Assembly: GCA_025642065.1 (NCBI GenBank)
Contig: JAODUP010000120.1
Coordinates: 342,501 to 406,500, forward strand
Direction of reading: 5' to 3'
Length of the DNA stretch: 64,000 bases
From: Paralvinella palmiformis
Taxonomy: Eukaryota; Annelida; Polychaeta; Terebellida; Alvinellidae
Part shown: positions 13,754 through 27,281 of the stretch, piece after piece
Numbering within the stretch: position 1 is the first letter of the stretch
How the letters are laid out: each line of letters opens with the position of its first letter
Notes under the pieces: model-generated
What the model was told of the DNA's origin: nothing
Database searches by the model: none
The model's input: the letters and a program-made list of their open reading frames with translations, nothing else
Made by a program: the position numbers and the translations under genes

Positions 13754-16700
13754 CAGAAATCAATCATCTTTCACCAGACCATCTCCCGCCGATATTTCCC
13801 CATAAGCTACAGCCTAATGAGCAGACAGATAACAACGGAAGGTCAAGTCATCCGACATACAAAGCGGCTTCCAGAATACGGAACAGAGCAAACTAACAAT
13901 ACGAAACGACCATCGGCAACACTGAAGCTTCATACTAGGGCACTAGCATAGCTGAATACGGAACGCCGTGAGTCAGAGACGGCGACAGGAAGATAAATAA
14001 CCTACCCTGAATACTTCCATCATGTCTACACTCAGCCGTCCGCCCTCTGTGGTGTCCCTCGCACTCGGTAGATGTCCCTGGGATAGCCACCGTCAGATTG
14101 GGGTTCTTCCTTCGCCTGACAGCTGGCTCACTAGGGGGCAGCACTTTAGACGAGTTTCTGCCCGATTTCAAAGGTGTACTGGCAGCATCGTCCAGGAACA
14201 CGTCGTCGTCGTCGTCGGTATCTATCACGGCCAGAGACGTCGGTCCCGAGCTATCATTGTCCCTTTCGGCGCTGTTTGATCCCTCGGGGACCGTCTCCAT
14301 TGTGGACATCTCCGCAATGGCAACCAGTGACTTCTTACTGCCTTTTGATGTCTTCTCGGGCAATGGCGGTGGCCTTTCTTCTGAAGTCGTACCATTGTCG
14401 TGAACACCGGAGGCGAACATTTCTTGCACATCTGGACCATGCTGTTTACCATTGTGCTGCAGTTCAAACACACTAGAATTAGTGTAGATGTTGCTGTATC
14501 GTGATAGTGCTGCATCAGCATAAGACACATTAGCACTGACTGTGGGTTGATCTTCGCTACTGTGTCTGCGTACAACCGGTGCCGCCGTTGGTGGCAACAT
14601 TCCTTTGCCGTGCACCAGCTTTCTGTAGGTTTTGGGTGGAAGGGCAGGAGGCATAGCACCCTGCGTGACATCTGACGGACAGGAGGAATACTCCTCTTGA
14701 CCAGACAGCCGGGTTACTTTCAAACTTGAAGAACGACTAATTTCTTTAGTCGGCATGCCATGCTGAGTCGTTGGTGCACTGACTGCACAACCCAGCTTCC
14801 AGTCGGACATTGCCAAACCTGATTCAGCCGGAGAATCGGAGTGCTGAGACGATGCCATGCTGCGTGATGACTGCGAGGCAGAATCTGATTCCACTGAGCC
14901 GGCGAGATCGTTATAATAACTGGATGACTGTGTGGGGATGGGAATTCCCTGCTGCATGCTGAGACGTTTTTCTTTCAGCTTCTGACTGGTGGCCAACATC
15001 CGGAATTCCTGCGATGAGTGCGACGTCTTCAACTTGCACTTCTCCTTGTTGGTTTTTGCCTTCTCTGACTTCTCTTTGTTCTTGATCGAGTTCCTCTTCA
15101 TCAGACGCGAGAACAGTCCAGGAGATTTGCTGACCGTTTTCCCAGAGGATCCACTCTTTCTGCCACTCTTGCCACTCTTCTGGCTGCTACTGTCATCCCC
15201 CGAGCTCGACTTGTCGCCACCAATGGAGCTGTTCTCAGCTAGCCTGGAGCCACTGTCCACTGACTCTGTATCATCCAAGTCTTTAGGTTTGTGTTCCGTG
15301 TAAGACTTGTGTTGTATGAGGTTCTCAAATGGTTTAGTTGATGACCTTGTGTAGACAGCAGGATCAGCTTGTCTGTTGTTTACTTGATAGGCAAGAACCA
15401 TATTGTCAGTGCTCAAACTAGTTCTGCCTGGTGACATCACCAAATAATCTGCAGACGACTGATGCTGTTTCATCTTCATGTCTATGTATGGCATGTCCAG
15501 CTGATCCTCTACACTTTTTGAGTGCTGCATGCTGGTCTTCACCTGTCCTTTTCCCATAAGCATGCCAGGTGATGGATTGTTCTTTATCGATTGTCCTGAG
15601 GTCTGTTTCTTTGGGGATCGACCCAGTGACATATCAAGGTAACCTTCATCATCTCCTGGAAGAACACTGCCACTGCTTCCTTTGGAATTACTTCTCGCCT
15701 TTCCAAGAGTGGTACCATTGGCAGCCTTCTCGGGTAACTCAACTGCACAGAACACCGCATTATCCTCAACTTTTGCTGCCGAGGAAGCCATTACCATATA
15801 GATGGCTTCCTTTAAAGATGATTTAGATGTTGGGCTTATGTCATTTTTGGATGAAAAGCCGAGACAATCAGGATCCTGTGAGCTCCTTGCCAGTTTCTCC
15901 AAAGAATCGGCCAGCTTGTTGTCGGTGATATGTTTTGATTGAGATAGCGCTTGCAATAGGTCTGCCTTTGAATAAGCAGCCAGACGGGTAGGGACAACAG
16001 CTGACAGATCGCAGCCTGGTTTGTTCTGCAATACGTTGGCAGTGTGCAGGTACTTATTTGAGTCAGTCAGAGATGCTGGCTCTCTTTCCAGAATGTTCTC
16101 CAGACTGCTGCTTTTTGGCATCCTGGCAGGACGTGGTGGAATGAATGGGGTGATCTGATCCTCTTTCAAACAAACATACTCACCGGCCAGTTTATCGTCA
16201 ATCTGTTCCAATTCCTGTTTGTCCCAACCGAAGTATGCCCTCAAAGTGCCTTTGTGCTGTGGCCTCCTCAGGCTGGCATGGATTGAATTGCTAGTCGATG
16301 ATCTAGCACCAGTGGAATGCATGTTTGCTTCTTTTCTACTCGGTAAAGGGCCACATGCTGGTTTTCTGATGACGTCGGCTTTCTTTTTAGCCGAAGGAAT
16401 GTTCTGATATTCGACATGCTCTTTACGTGGACTACACGTCACTCCAGCATCTTTCCTAAGACAGTCGATATAACCATCATCGATACCATCATACTGGCTG
16501 AGATCAATGTATCTCAGTGGCTGTAGTGGGTTAGTATCAGGCGTGCTGGAAACACCATTTATGACGTGACCATTGGAACTGATACGCTGCATATTCTTCA
16601 GTGGTGCGTTTATGCTACCATTTGTTCTGATCGGACACGCCTCACCATCACAAGGCATCAATCGTGAGCATCCTGCATCATTCAATGATGCATCACTAGG

Positions 16701-18794
16701 ACAGCGATTGAGCTGGGTCCATGAGAACGAATGCAACACCACTGGATTATCTCTCGTTGGTGATGCCAAGGATGTTGCGGACAGGTTTGCTACACTGTTG
16801 CTTAAATAACAATTCCGGCAGCGTCTCTGTTTCCTTGCATGCCTAGTGTGTCTGCATCGCAGGTTACGTCCAGCATCCACATCACCAAATGAACCAATGC
16901 TACATGACACTGTGGGCGTTTCAAACAGTTCACGAGTACTGGTAGAACTTGATCCACTGCTGAGGCTTTTCAGATATTTCACATCAGCTGCAGTGTCAGA
17001 CACTGCTTCAGACAGTTTATCCTCGCTACTGAACAAACTACACGACTGGAGAATCTCACTCAGATTAAGACTAGAATTACTCGTATACCCCTGACTGCTC
17101 TGGCCATGACTCTCAAGGTCAAGGCCACAAGACGAAGATCCTGTTTGTACGCTGTCTGTCGACTGAACTCCAATGCCCTTCCAGTCTCCTGGCTTACTGA
17201 GTTTGGGGCTCAAAATGTCTAGTGTCCTTTGCACCTTTGCACAAAAGTCGGTGACATCAATCTGTGAGTGACTGCGTTGGGATTCACTCGATTCTTGAGA
17301 GCTCGCCCTGATTTGTTGGAGGGCTGCTGCAGTAGCACCAAATGCTCCCTTCTGTGATCTGGCATGTGACGACTGCCAGTGGCGCCTAGTCTTAGACAGG
17401 TATATGTCACCACTAGAATAACGTCTTGATTTCAGAATATCACAGTCTTTATCACAGTTCCGTGATGATGAACCAACTGGAGATTTTTTTTCAATACATT
17501 CTTCAGTCTTCTCACTGCCAGTAATATTCTTCCTCAAACTATTAACAATGGCTGCTGAATGTGAAGACTCATGTTGAACATTTGGTGTTGATTGAGCAAC
17601 CACTTCTACATGAACTCTGCCGCTGGGACGTTTACAGTCTGCTTCCGACACTGTGGCGCATCGCACCAAACCATGGACACCAGTGATACGTGGTTCTGTG
17701 ATGTGATTATGGTCGCACTTGGTGAAGTCGAGATGGTGGGCACCTCGAGGCAGCGAAGCTGAGTGAAGATCACTGACAATGCTGTGAGAGCTATATAGGC
17801 TAGCACGAGAACCTGGAATATTAAAAAGAACATAAAATTAATAGAAGGATCATTAAAGGCAAAGTAGCAAAGTTACAATTCATTATAAAAGTAACAAGTA
17901 ATTCTTTAGAAAATTACAATTAAGCTGTAACTGCTAGTCTAGTAAAACATCTGAACGTAGTGTAATTTAACTGAATTTAAGATTGCTTCATAACTGTAAT
18001 TGCGTCCAAAGAGTGAAGTTCAATAACAGTTCACCTCTTCTTTTCACATAATTTTGTCACAAGGAAAATAAATCAACAATCACTTTCTTAACAGAAGAAT
18101 GTAAATATGAACTGAATGTAGTCCGACAGTCTTAAGTCTGCTAACATTTCTTTGTATTTTCGAAGTCGACTTATTGGCAGGATTTTGCCACAGAATAGAA
18201 TATTTCCATACTCCGTACTAATGCATCTTAGCATCACCATTATTACCATGAATATAATGCTGAACATAACCACCAGACACATGACGACTATGGATGGATG
18301 AGTTCATAGAACACCTGAGCCAGTAGCAACTCACCATAACACGATGAAGATCTACTAGAAGCTGATGCTGACTGTAATATCTGATAGATGTCGTGTAGCT
18401 TGTCTGAAAGCAGCACATACAGGCCAGCAACTGTAAGATAGACAGAAAGATATTAAATTATACAAAATCTTATCATCATCATCATCATCATCGTGATAAG
18501 TGAGACTGAACAGAAGTTTTAAAACAAATATTTAGAGTATCACACTGGAGGCTATTACATTAACATTCAAACACCAGGCAATATATATGTTAACTATGCA
18601 ATGACTTAAACAATGAAACCATCTTAAAAAGTTGGACACTCTTCAGAAACTTTACATGGTCAGTTTAATTTCAAGTAATTCTTTGGTGGCAAATAATTAT
18701 TTGCAAATGATTCTAATAACATTCACATTTGGTTATGACGATGATTGATGTTTTATGGCCACTTTTTACACACATAAAATGAGCAAAACTATAC

Positions 18795-18832
<38 letters not shown>

Positions 18833-19130
18833 AATGTTGATGAGGTCAGTACACAACTCTTCCTAGCAGGACTTGACAAATGAAAATTAACAAAGATGAA
18901 TATTCATGAGGACGCCTTATATGGCACACAAATGCTGTTCAGGTCTTTAATTTCTGCTGATGTGCAATTAATATATCCACATTCTTTAGCATTTAATGAA
19001 ATAACAGTTTAATAAACTTAAATTATAAAATGACTAAAATTAGTGTTTTCTAGTTTTAATAAGGAATTGTACATTTTTTAGTAGTGTGAAAACCTATTTA
19101 AATTTTTTTTAAAGAAAAGCAGCCAGTCTA

Positions 19131-19167
<37 letters not shown>

Positions 19168-20594
19168 CACAACCTAATGTCAACATGAAGCAAATCCCAA
19201 ATTCAAAAGCACGTACATTTTTCACAGCGTTTACCAGCTTCAAAACAGAACTTATTTTCTATGATTCCAAACTTCTTAATGTCGCAGAGGAGCCAAGATG
19301 CCTGTATTTTTGGTGGCACGCCACTAATCAAACAAAGGTTGGTGCATTGAATGTACAACGTGTAGTGCACCTGGAACAATCGTGACAAAGGTGGAGCCTT
19401 AATCACTTCTACTTCAAACTGATGCTCTGGAATAATACAGAAAACAAGACAGATCAGATCATTAGACAAAAGATAAAGTATCTTACATAAAAATATCATC
19501 CAGACACCAATATCTAGTGAAATAATAAATAATTCATTTCTTAAAACTGGCAATGCAAGTGTACACAACGGAGGATGAAGTAACTGTAATGCTGACATTC
19601 TACTTATACGCTAACTTATCTCGAAGAAATCGTGTTGTTTTGATTGTACAAGATTAAATGAGGATGTTTACATTTAACAGAAGCTCAGAAAGATTCACTC
19701 TCATTAGCTACTTCATTCTTTAATAAAGATCCAAATGACACTAGTGGCAGACCTTTACCAGAAATGAAATCGTGGCTACTTAACTCAACGTAATGTTAGT
19801 GATGCATATCAGCCCTGGGTATCTAGAACTGATATTACTTTGTATAATAGAACCTTTCTACTCCAGAACATATGTGATGAGGTTCCAGTGAAGATTGTAA
19901 TCAATGTAATGGAGCATTGTTTTCACTTAATTTAGTCCTGTGTTTGAGTGTTATAGCTTGTAATTGAATTATAATTCAAAGGTGGCAGATTTTAATAATT
20001 GTACGAGATCATTGTGAATATGATGTGCTCTTGAACTGCTAATGAATATGCATGTATAAATAAATTAGGCCTGAGCTCATATCATTCTAGAGCTGTCCAG
20101 TTTTCATTTATTCATTGGGAGGGGCTTATTTTCACTTGGACAGATAAAGAGTACTGAGAGTATTAGATGTAAAACTGTACCAAATGCAGACATGGGGTCA
20201 ATTCCATTTGGTCAATTCCAATTCCACTCAATTCCATTTGGTCAATTCCAATTCCACTCAATTCCATTTGGTCAATTCCAATTCCACATCAAATTCCGTA
20301 ATTGAATTGACCCGATGTTTAACCTAATGTAAATTTCCAATATGTACCTGATATGTGTATGTGTGTAAAAATACTTTTGAGTTTATATGTTGATTGACTA
20401 ACTTAAATAAGCTACTCAGATCACACAGACATTGGAACAGTCAAAACAGAACCAGGCAACAACGATGTGTTCTTGGCTAAACTGGCCAAATGTAAACAAA
20501 GCTATCATATGTTAAGTCAAACATTTATGCTTGTCACTCTAATGTCTTATTGAAAACTCTGGTTCATATTTTTGTAAGCAAGAAATCTCATGAG

Positions 20595-20633
<39 letters not shown>

Positions 20634-22653
20634 ACACAGTGATAATGTATATCCAATGTTTCTTATCTAGAAACTCTAGGTTGAAAAAGGCCTAATGAAC
20701 TTAATTATTACTATAGTATAAGATACAAACTATGTCTAATATAGCTAACAATTTCACAAGTTCACCCATGGCCATCAATTTTTCATACATCAAAATTTAC
20801 TCTGAAGAAAAGCTTCACTAAGAGTTACCCCAAAAAGTGTTACAATTAATTAATGATGACGTCATGAAATCTGATAAACTCTCTGCTGGGAGCAAGCATC
20901 AAAACATTGTACAATAAAGGGGATCTAATAAAAAGGGGGAGAAGTGACAAATAATATGTCTTAATTGCATGGTGCATGATACCTACTTAGCATGATCGGA
21001 GTTAAATCTAGAGGACCGAAATCAGCACATACCCCATACATAGCGCAGTTTACCATCAGACCATTATCATACAACGCAACATCAAACGATGCAGCACATA
21101 CCTTCTCCGAGCTGCTTCCTAACAGTCAGTACCCAAGCCAATAAAGTTTCACTGTTCTGAAATGCTAACAATATGGTCTCCTTCTGGCATATTATAGCCA
21201 TCACATGCTGCTCGTGGTCCAGCTGCAGCTCGGAGGCAATTCCGTAGAAGTTGTCCAATGGTATGTTGATCTTCTCTTGGCCATGGTGATAACGGTCTCG
21301 GGCAGACTTATACAGCGAGATGTGTAGCCGATCTGAAGAAACAAGATAACAAACATCTTAAATATAAATACCACGGTTAGAATGGTGATCATCAGTAGTC
21401 TCATCACAACTATATTCCTTCTTTGTCAGATGGAGAAAACATAAAATGTGGTCTTCCGGCCAATTTTGAGCACGATGGAAGTTTAAATGGAGCAGGCGAT
21501 TTCCAAAGGCACCAAGGTGAAAAGAAAGCTGTAACTCCCCTTCAAACACACCATGGTGTAAGACCATGAAGGCAAGCTACGTTATCAGCTCAGCCATGGA
21601 GATGCCTTCTGGTTGTACAGAGGAATAGTGGCACATATTTAACAATGTGGACAGACATTTGTGCCAAGGTTCTGTGTGCCACTCCAGTCAGCTGACCGGT
21701 ACTGTCAGAAGTTTGAGACTTCTTTATTCAGCCTCCAGGTATCTCATTCTACTGCATGGAAGTCGACCAAAAAATAATGATAATGTGCCATGAAAGGTCT
21801 AGACAATCAGTAAAAAAAATCTACACATCTGCAGAAACTTTATAACAGGGTTTACACAAACTGAAGTATTAAAATAGTAATGTATTATGAGGACTGATGC
21901 TGTATTCTCTGTGAGAAATGGTGACAGTACCACAGCTACCCTGGAACACACTGATGATTGGATGATGATGATGATGATAATGATGATGATAATAATAATA
22001 ATAATAAGTAAATAAAACTAACTTAACTGTAGCTTGATGTGATCAATGTCTAAGAAATCAAAATCCAATCATAATTAACATCCTGATTCCATAATATTGA
22101 TAAAAGATGATCTACAAGGAACAAACCTAAACTTGTCTACTCTACTCTGGTGGCATCAATTACAATAGACCACATATAACTAGTTATTAAAGACACAGAT
22201 CAGCTTTACAGACAAGTATTAGATAAATTTATATATAGTTTAAATTAAGAGACTGACAGATGTGAATATGTCATTATCATGATATCATAATGTTGTCTGT
22301 TTATGTCAGCATAAGTCACCTTTTACTCAAATGTGTGCGTGCGTTTGCGTGGGCGCGTGCGTGTGTCTATCTATATCTATATATATCTATATATATATCT
22401 CACATCAGACCATTAGTAAGTAATTATGATGACCTGTTTCACCTGACCAGTATTAGCTAATCTCTTTGATATACTCATCATCAAAGTGTTACTTACGTAC
22501 TAATCCTAAAAGGTAAAAAGATCTCTTTGTTTTGTTTTTCTTTAGTGTAAATGTTAATTGGTCCGCGGCAGTAATTAGAGATAAAGGCAAAAATTCTTAT
22601 TTCCGCTGTAGATTAATGGTCTTAACATTGTGAGTGACACACAAGAGTGTCTA

Positions 22654-22711
<58 letters not shown>

Positions 22712-24199
22712 TTTCTATACTTGTATCTGTAAAATGTTGTCTACATGTATATACAGTATATTATAATAATATACAACTGATAATGAAATCTGGATATAAA
22801 GAAGAGAAGTTGCCAGAACGCTCCAGAAGTGGTTAGTCGTTACTGTTAAAATTGTTTATAGCATCTTTATAGGATCTTTAGTGTTTGATTGCGCGACTTA
22901 AATTTGAAAAAGGTCTGAAGCAGAAGTGATTTATCCAGGAACGACATGTTTAAAGTATTGTTGGACAAATTAAACTCAGTTGGGTGCCTGAAAATATGAT
23001 GCTGTCACAAATTTTAAATGGGAGACCAAACTTTTTTCCTGCCATTTGAATACTTTAAATGTGGTAAAATATACATGAAAATATGAATGCTGCTGTTTAC
23101 AGGCACTTTTGTGTACAAGGTAGGCTAAATGGGATGAGCAACCTTGAAAGGTAATGAAACGACGTGAAAGATGAAACACCGTTCTGACATAGCCAGGCCA
23201 GGGTTTGAAACCAGGTGCCAAAGATCTGTGGCCAACCACATTACCAGTTAGGCCATGTAGGCATGAAATGTGAAACGAATGTGAATGGTGAAACCACACT
23301 ACTATTCAACAAATGTAAATATTTTAATAAAATGGCCATAACTCATTATGTCACACAAATACGTTTTTTTTAAAGAGCTAATACGTTTATATAATAAAAA
23401 CAGACAAGTGACACATCTACCATTGATTTGATTGTTGGTTAAAATAATACTAATAATAATACTAATTCCTGATACAGCATTAGCAAGTGTCAACATTAAG
23501 CTATTCTGATGTAGTATTAGCAAGTCTCAATATTAAGCTATCCTGATGTAGTATTCACAAGTCTCAACATTAAGCTATTCTGATGTAATATTAGCAAGTT
23601 TCAATATTAAGCTATCCTGATGTAGTATTAACAAGTCTCAATATTAAGCTATCCTGATGTGGTATTAGCAAGTCTCAACATCAAACTATCCTGATGTAGT
23701 ATTAGTAAGTCTCAATATTAAGCTATCTTGATGTAGTATTAGCAAGTCTCAACATCAAACTATCCTGATGTAGTATTAGTAAGTCTCAATATTAAGCTAT
23801 CCTGATGTAGTATTAGCAAGTCTCAACATCAAGCTATCCTGACACAGTATTAGCAAGACCCAAAGCAGTAAAGATTCATCCGGGGGGTGCATTAAGCTAT
23901 CACAGTGCTGTATTAATACAAGCTTAGTACTGTATTAAACCTATCCTGGTGCTGTATTAGCCTACCCTAGTACAGCAATACCACTACAAGCCAATTCAGG
24001 GTATTGTATTAGCTTCAGCCAGCAGTAATGATGTATTCACTCTGTCAGTTAGTCACTATTAGTAGCTAATTACAGGTCCCTCACATTATCACCGCATATA
24101 AGTTATTATAGTAAAGTAATGACCACCAGAGTGATTATAAGACAGGAAACTACTCTGATAAAACATCATTCAAGTCCAATTATGGATGTATGTTGGTGT

Positions 24200-24250
<51 letters not shown>

Positions 24251-27224
24251 ATAATTTTTTTTATGATGGTAGTGATGATGATAATGGTGATGATGTAGAT
24301 GATGTTAATGAGTTTAGCTGTTGACCTGAACTAGTTTCAGCCATAACCGTTATTTTCATCACCTTGATATCTCAACAAACAAACGGAACAATGAACCATC
24401 CCAAAGCTGATGTGGTGGTAGAGAGGGGGGGGGGGTTGTTGTTGGTTATATTTAATATTAACGGTTTGTCAACTGATCAACTGGAATTATATTAATATCA
24501 CGAAACAGAGATCAGATTTGGCGAGTAGTTCGTTCGGACTCGGCACTGGCTGAGTGATGGGTCTACTAAGGGGAAATATTCCTGAAATACAACAAGAACT
24601 ATGAGTCAGATTCGAACCCATATCTAGAGGTTGGTGGTGCAATGCACTAACTAATGCGCTATAACGGCCAGGGGACATTGTTTTCGGCCATAACGGTCGC
24701 GACGTGTCTCCTATGAGAAAAGGTCAAGGTCGAGCTGGAATCAAAACAACAAAATAAACCATACCACTACCCACATCAATAAAACGTTATACAGTTATAT
24801 CAACTAAATAATGGTACCACATCGTGTAGTTTATGACAACAGATCGGTGTACAAAAACAACTGGAAGAAGTTCGCTGGACGTTCGGCTACTTTCAACCTA
24901 CGTCTTTATCTGTCTTTTGCCGATTTCAGTTGTCAAAAATAGGAAATTAGATGAGCTGTGATAATTAAGCGCACTGTTTTTCAAATAAACCGCCACCTGC
25001 CCCCCCCCCTCCATTCACGAGTACGTTAACGATAAGGTGCCAATATTTCACATCCGGAACCTCTGAACCGAGAAAGTTCCACTGACAGTACGTACAGTAT
25101 ACTCCACATAGGGTATACCCCATAAGAAGTTGATCGTGATACTACAAATCAGTAATGTTTTTATGACTAAACAAAACATACACCAATCATTTTTTTTAAA
25201 TAGCTTGTATAAAACGATACATTTAACCTCAGGTAACCTAAATGAAAACAATCTATGCCAAATATAATCTACCCCAAAACAATCTACGCCAAATATAATC
25301 CATCAAAAAACACAATCTACGCCAAATATAATCCATCAGAAAACAATCTATGCCAAATAAAATCTACCCCAAAACAATCTACGCCAAATATAATCCATCA
25401 AAAAACACAATCTACGCCAAATATAATCCATCAAAAAACACAATCTACGTCAAATATAATCCATCAAAAAACAACCAAGCCAAATATAATCCATCAAAAA
25501 ACACAATCTACGTCAAATATAATCTATCTAAAAACAATCTATGCCAAAAATAATTTACCCCAAAACAATCTACTCCAAATATAATCTACCTAAAAACAAT
25601 CTATGCCAAATATAAATCATTCAAGAAGAAACCCAAACATCTCTATTAACACAACCTTTCACCTCTATACACCAACAAAATCTTACCAGTAGAAAAACTC
25701 ATTGAGTCTAAATGAAGGATTTCTAATTCAGACCCGTCCATGACACATCTCTCAAGCATCTCTCCTACTTATCATCATCATCAACAACAACATCACTTTT
25801 CATCATCATCACTAAATCACCAAGACTTATAAAACAATTATAAGACAATTATATGACAATTTTGATAAACAATGCAACGAGTACAACTCTAACCTTGATC
25901 GTTTTGGGATGATCGTTATTCCACGAGAAAGCTTCACATGATAATGCAGAAATCGTTGGCCAATACTTTATAAAATCCAGCCTCAAAAGACAGACAGACA
26001 GACATACAGACAGACAGACGGACAAAGCAGACGCTCGGACGAATGATGACAGCACTTGTTTTTAAACTCCCTAAAACCGACAAATGTATCTTTTCGCCAA
26101 TCCATCAAGGCTGCTCTGATAATATTACGAACAATCTGACGGTGAGATATAATATCTTTCCAGTCATTCCTTACGCTGCATTATAAACACAGCACCTATC
26201 TGCGAGCTGAAGTAAGGAGATAACCCTTCTCAGATCATCTTCACGCAGTCTTAACACCGAGTTTCGACAACAATCTCAGTGCATCTTTTTCCCAAACAAG
26301 ACGGAACCATTCTCAAGTTCCTTCATATTGTTGTGCATCCTTTCTAAGAGGACAGCCTTTAAAAATATTTACCCTGCAATGGATTGGAGAATTTCTTTAT
26401 TTCACTTCAAACGAAGCAAACATATGCTGAATATCCTATTCACGTCCGTACTTTAAGCGGCGAAGTGATCAGGATACGTTCCAATAACAATAGTGAAGTG
26501 ACCCTAGAACGGGCTGATAGTAACACCGGAGTGACAAGTTACTAAATGTTAATAGTGTGATGAATGCTGTTTGTAATTGACGGAACAACAGCAGCAGAGA
26601 TCGATGAGATCGGTTATTGATTTCGGAACTATATCCTGTGGTATTTTGTAGAAATTAAACCCGATCACTGAAGTGGTTTTAGTTTTTATTGCCAAGACAT
26701 TAATGACACTCACTCACTCACTCACTCACTCACTCACTCACTCACTCACTCACTCACTCACTCACTCACTCACTCACTCACTCACTCACTCACTCACTCA
26801 CTCACTCACTCACTCACTCACTCACTCACTCACTCACTCTCTCTCACTCACTCACTCACTCACTCACTCACTCACTCACTCACACCAAGCATATCCTTAA
26901 TGAAGGACAACCTGCATCGGGTTATCAACAGATGTGTCCAATCTTCCCAGGGATCAATACACTATGAGATAAAGCTGATTATATCCCTTATCTGTTGACG
27001 TTTCCATACTGTCAGTATAAAAATTTCATGGATCTACAGTCTGATGCCATAACTGATACGGAGTGGTCCAGTCACGGGCTAAATCTGAACATTATTACCG
27101 CTGAACCGCTGATGATAACATCAGCTGGTAAAACCGATATAGGTACATATCATAGTAGTTTATACATAATACATATCACTAACATAATGGAATGGCTGAG
27201 TAATGAAATCTTGTTTTATGAATA

Positions 27225-27281
<57 letters not shown>

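Larger units (their letters stand above)
3117..14005 (-). other. Intron 6 (10.9 kb)
   Basis: This phase-1 intron runs from donor GTAGG at 14005 to acceptor CCGCAG ending at 3117. It holds SINE fragments (5515-5590, 5880-5930, 11675-11794), AC-tailed repeats near 5930-6070, 6500-6620, 7340-7440 and 12600-12910, and many microsatellites. I find no supported exon inside it, although a small exon could be missed. Confidence 0.8.

Noticed and set aside
14022..14476. Overlapping plus- and minus-strand open frames at 14022-14671 and similar ones up to 17413
   Set aside because: They are alternative-frame shadows of exon 6, which is open for 3.8 kb with coherent tyrosine and proline motifs and exact splice joins.
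18088..18430. Minus-strand frames starting at 18430 and 18282 as separate small proteins
   Set aside because: The first is another frame of exon 5 read through its donor; the second lies in intron 5 and has no support.
23475..23862. Regular 37-bp repeats resembling a CRISPR array
   Set aside because: The units are contiguous with no spacers and the context is an animal intron; it is a minisatellite.
26673..26900. LTHS-repeat protein
   Set aside because: This is a translation of the ACTC tetranucleotide satellite with no flanking coding signal.
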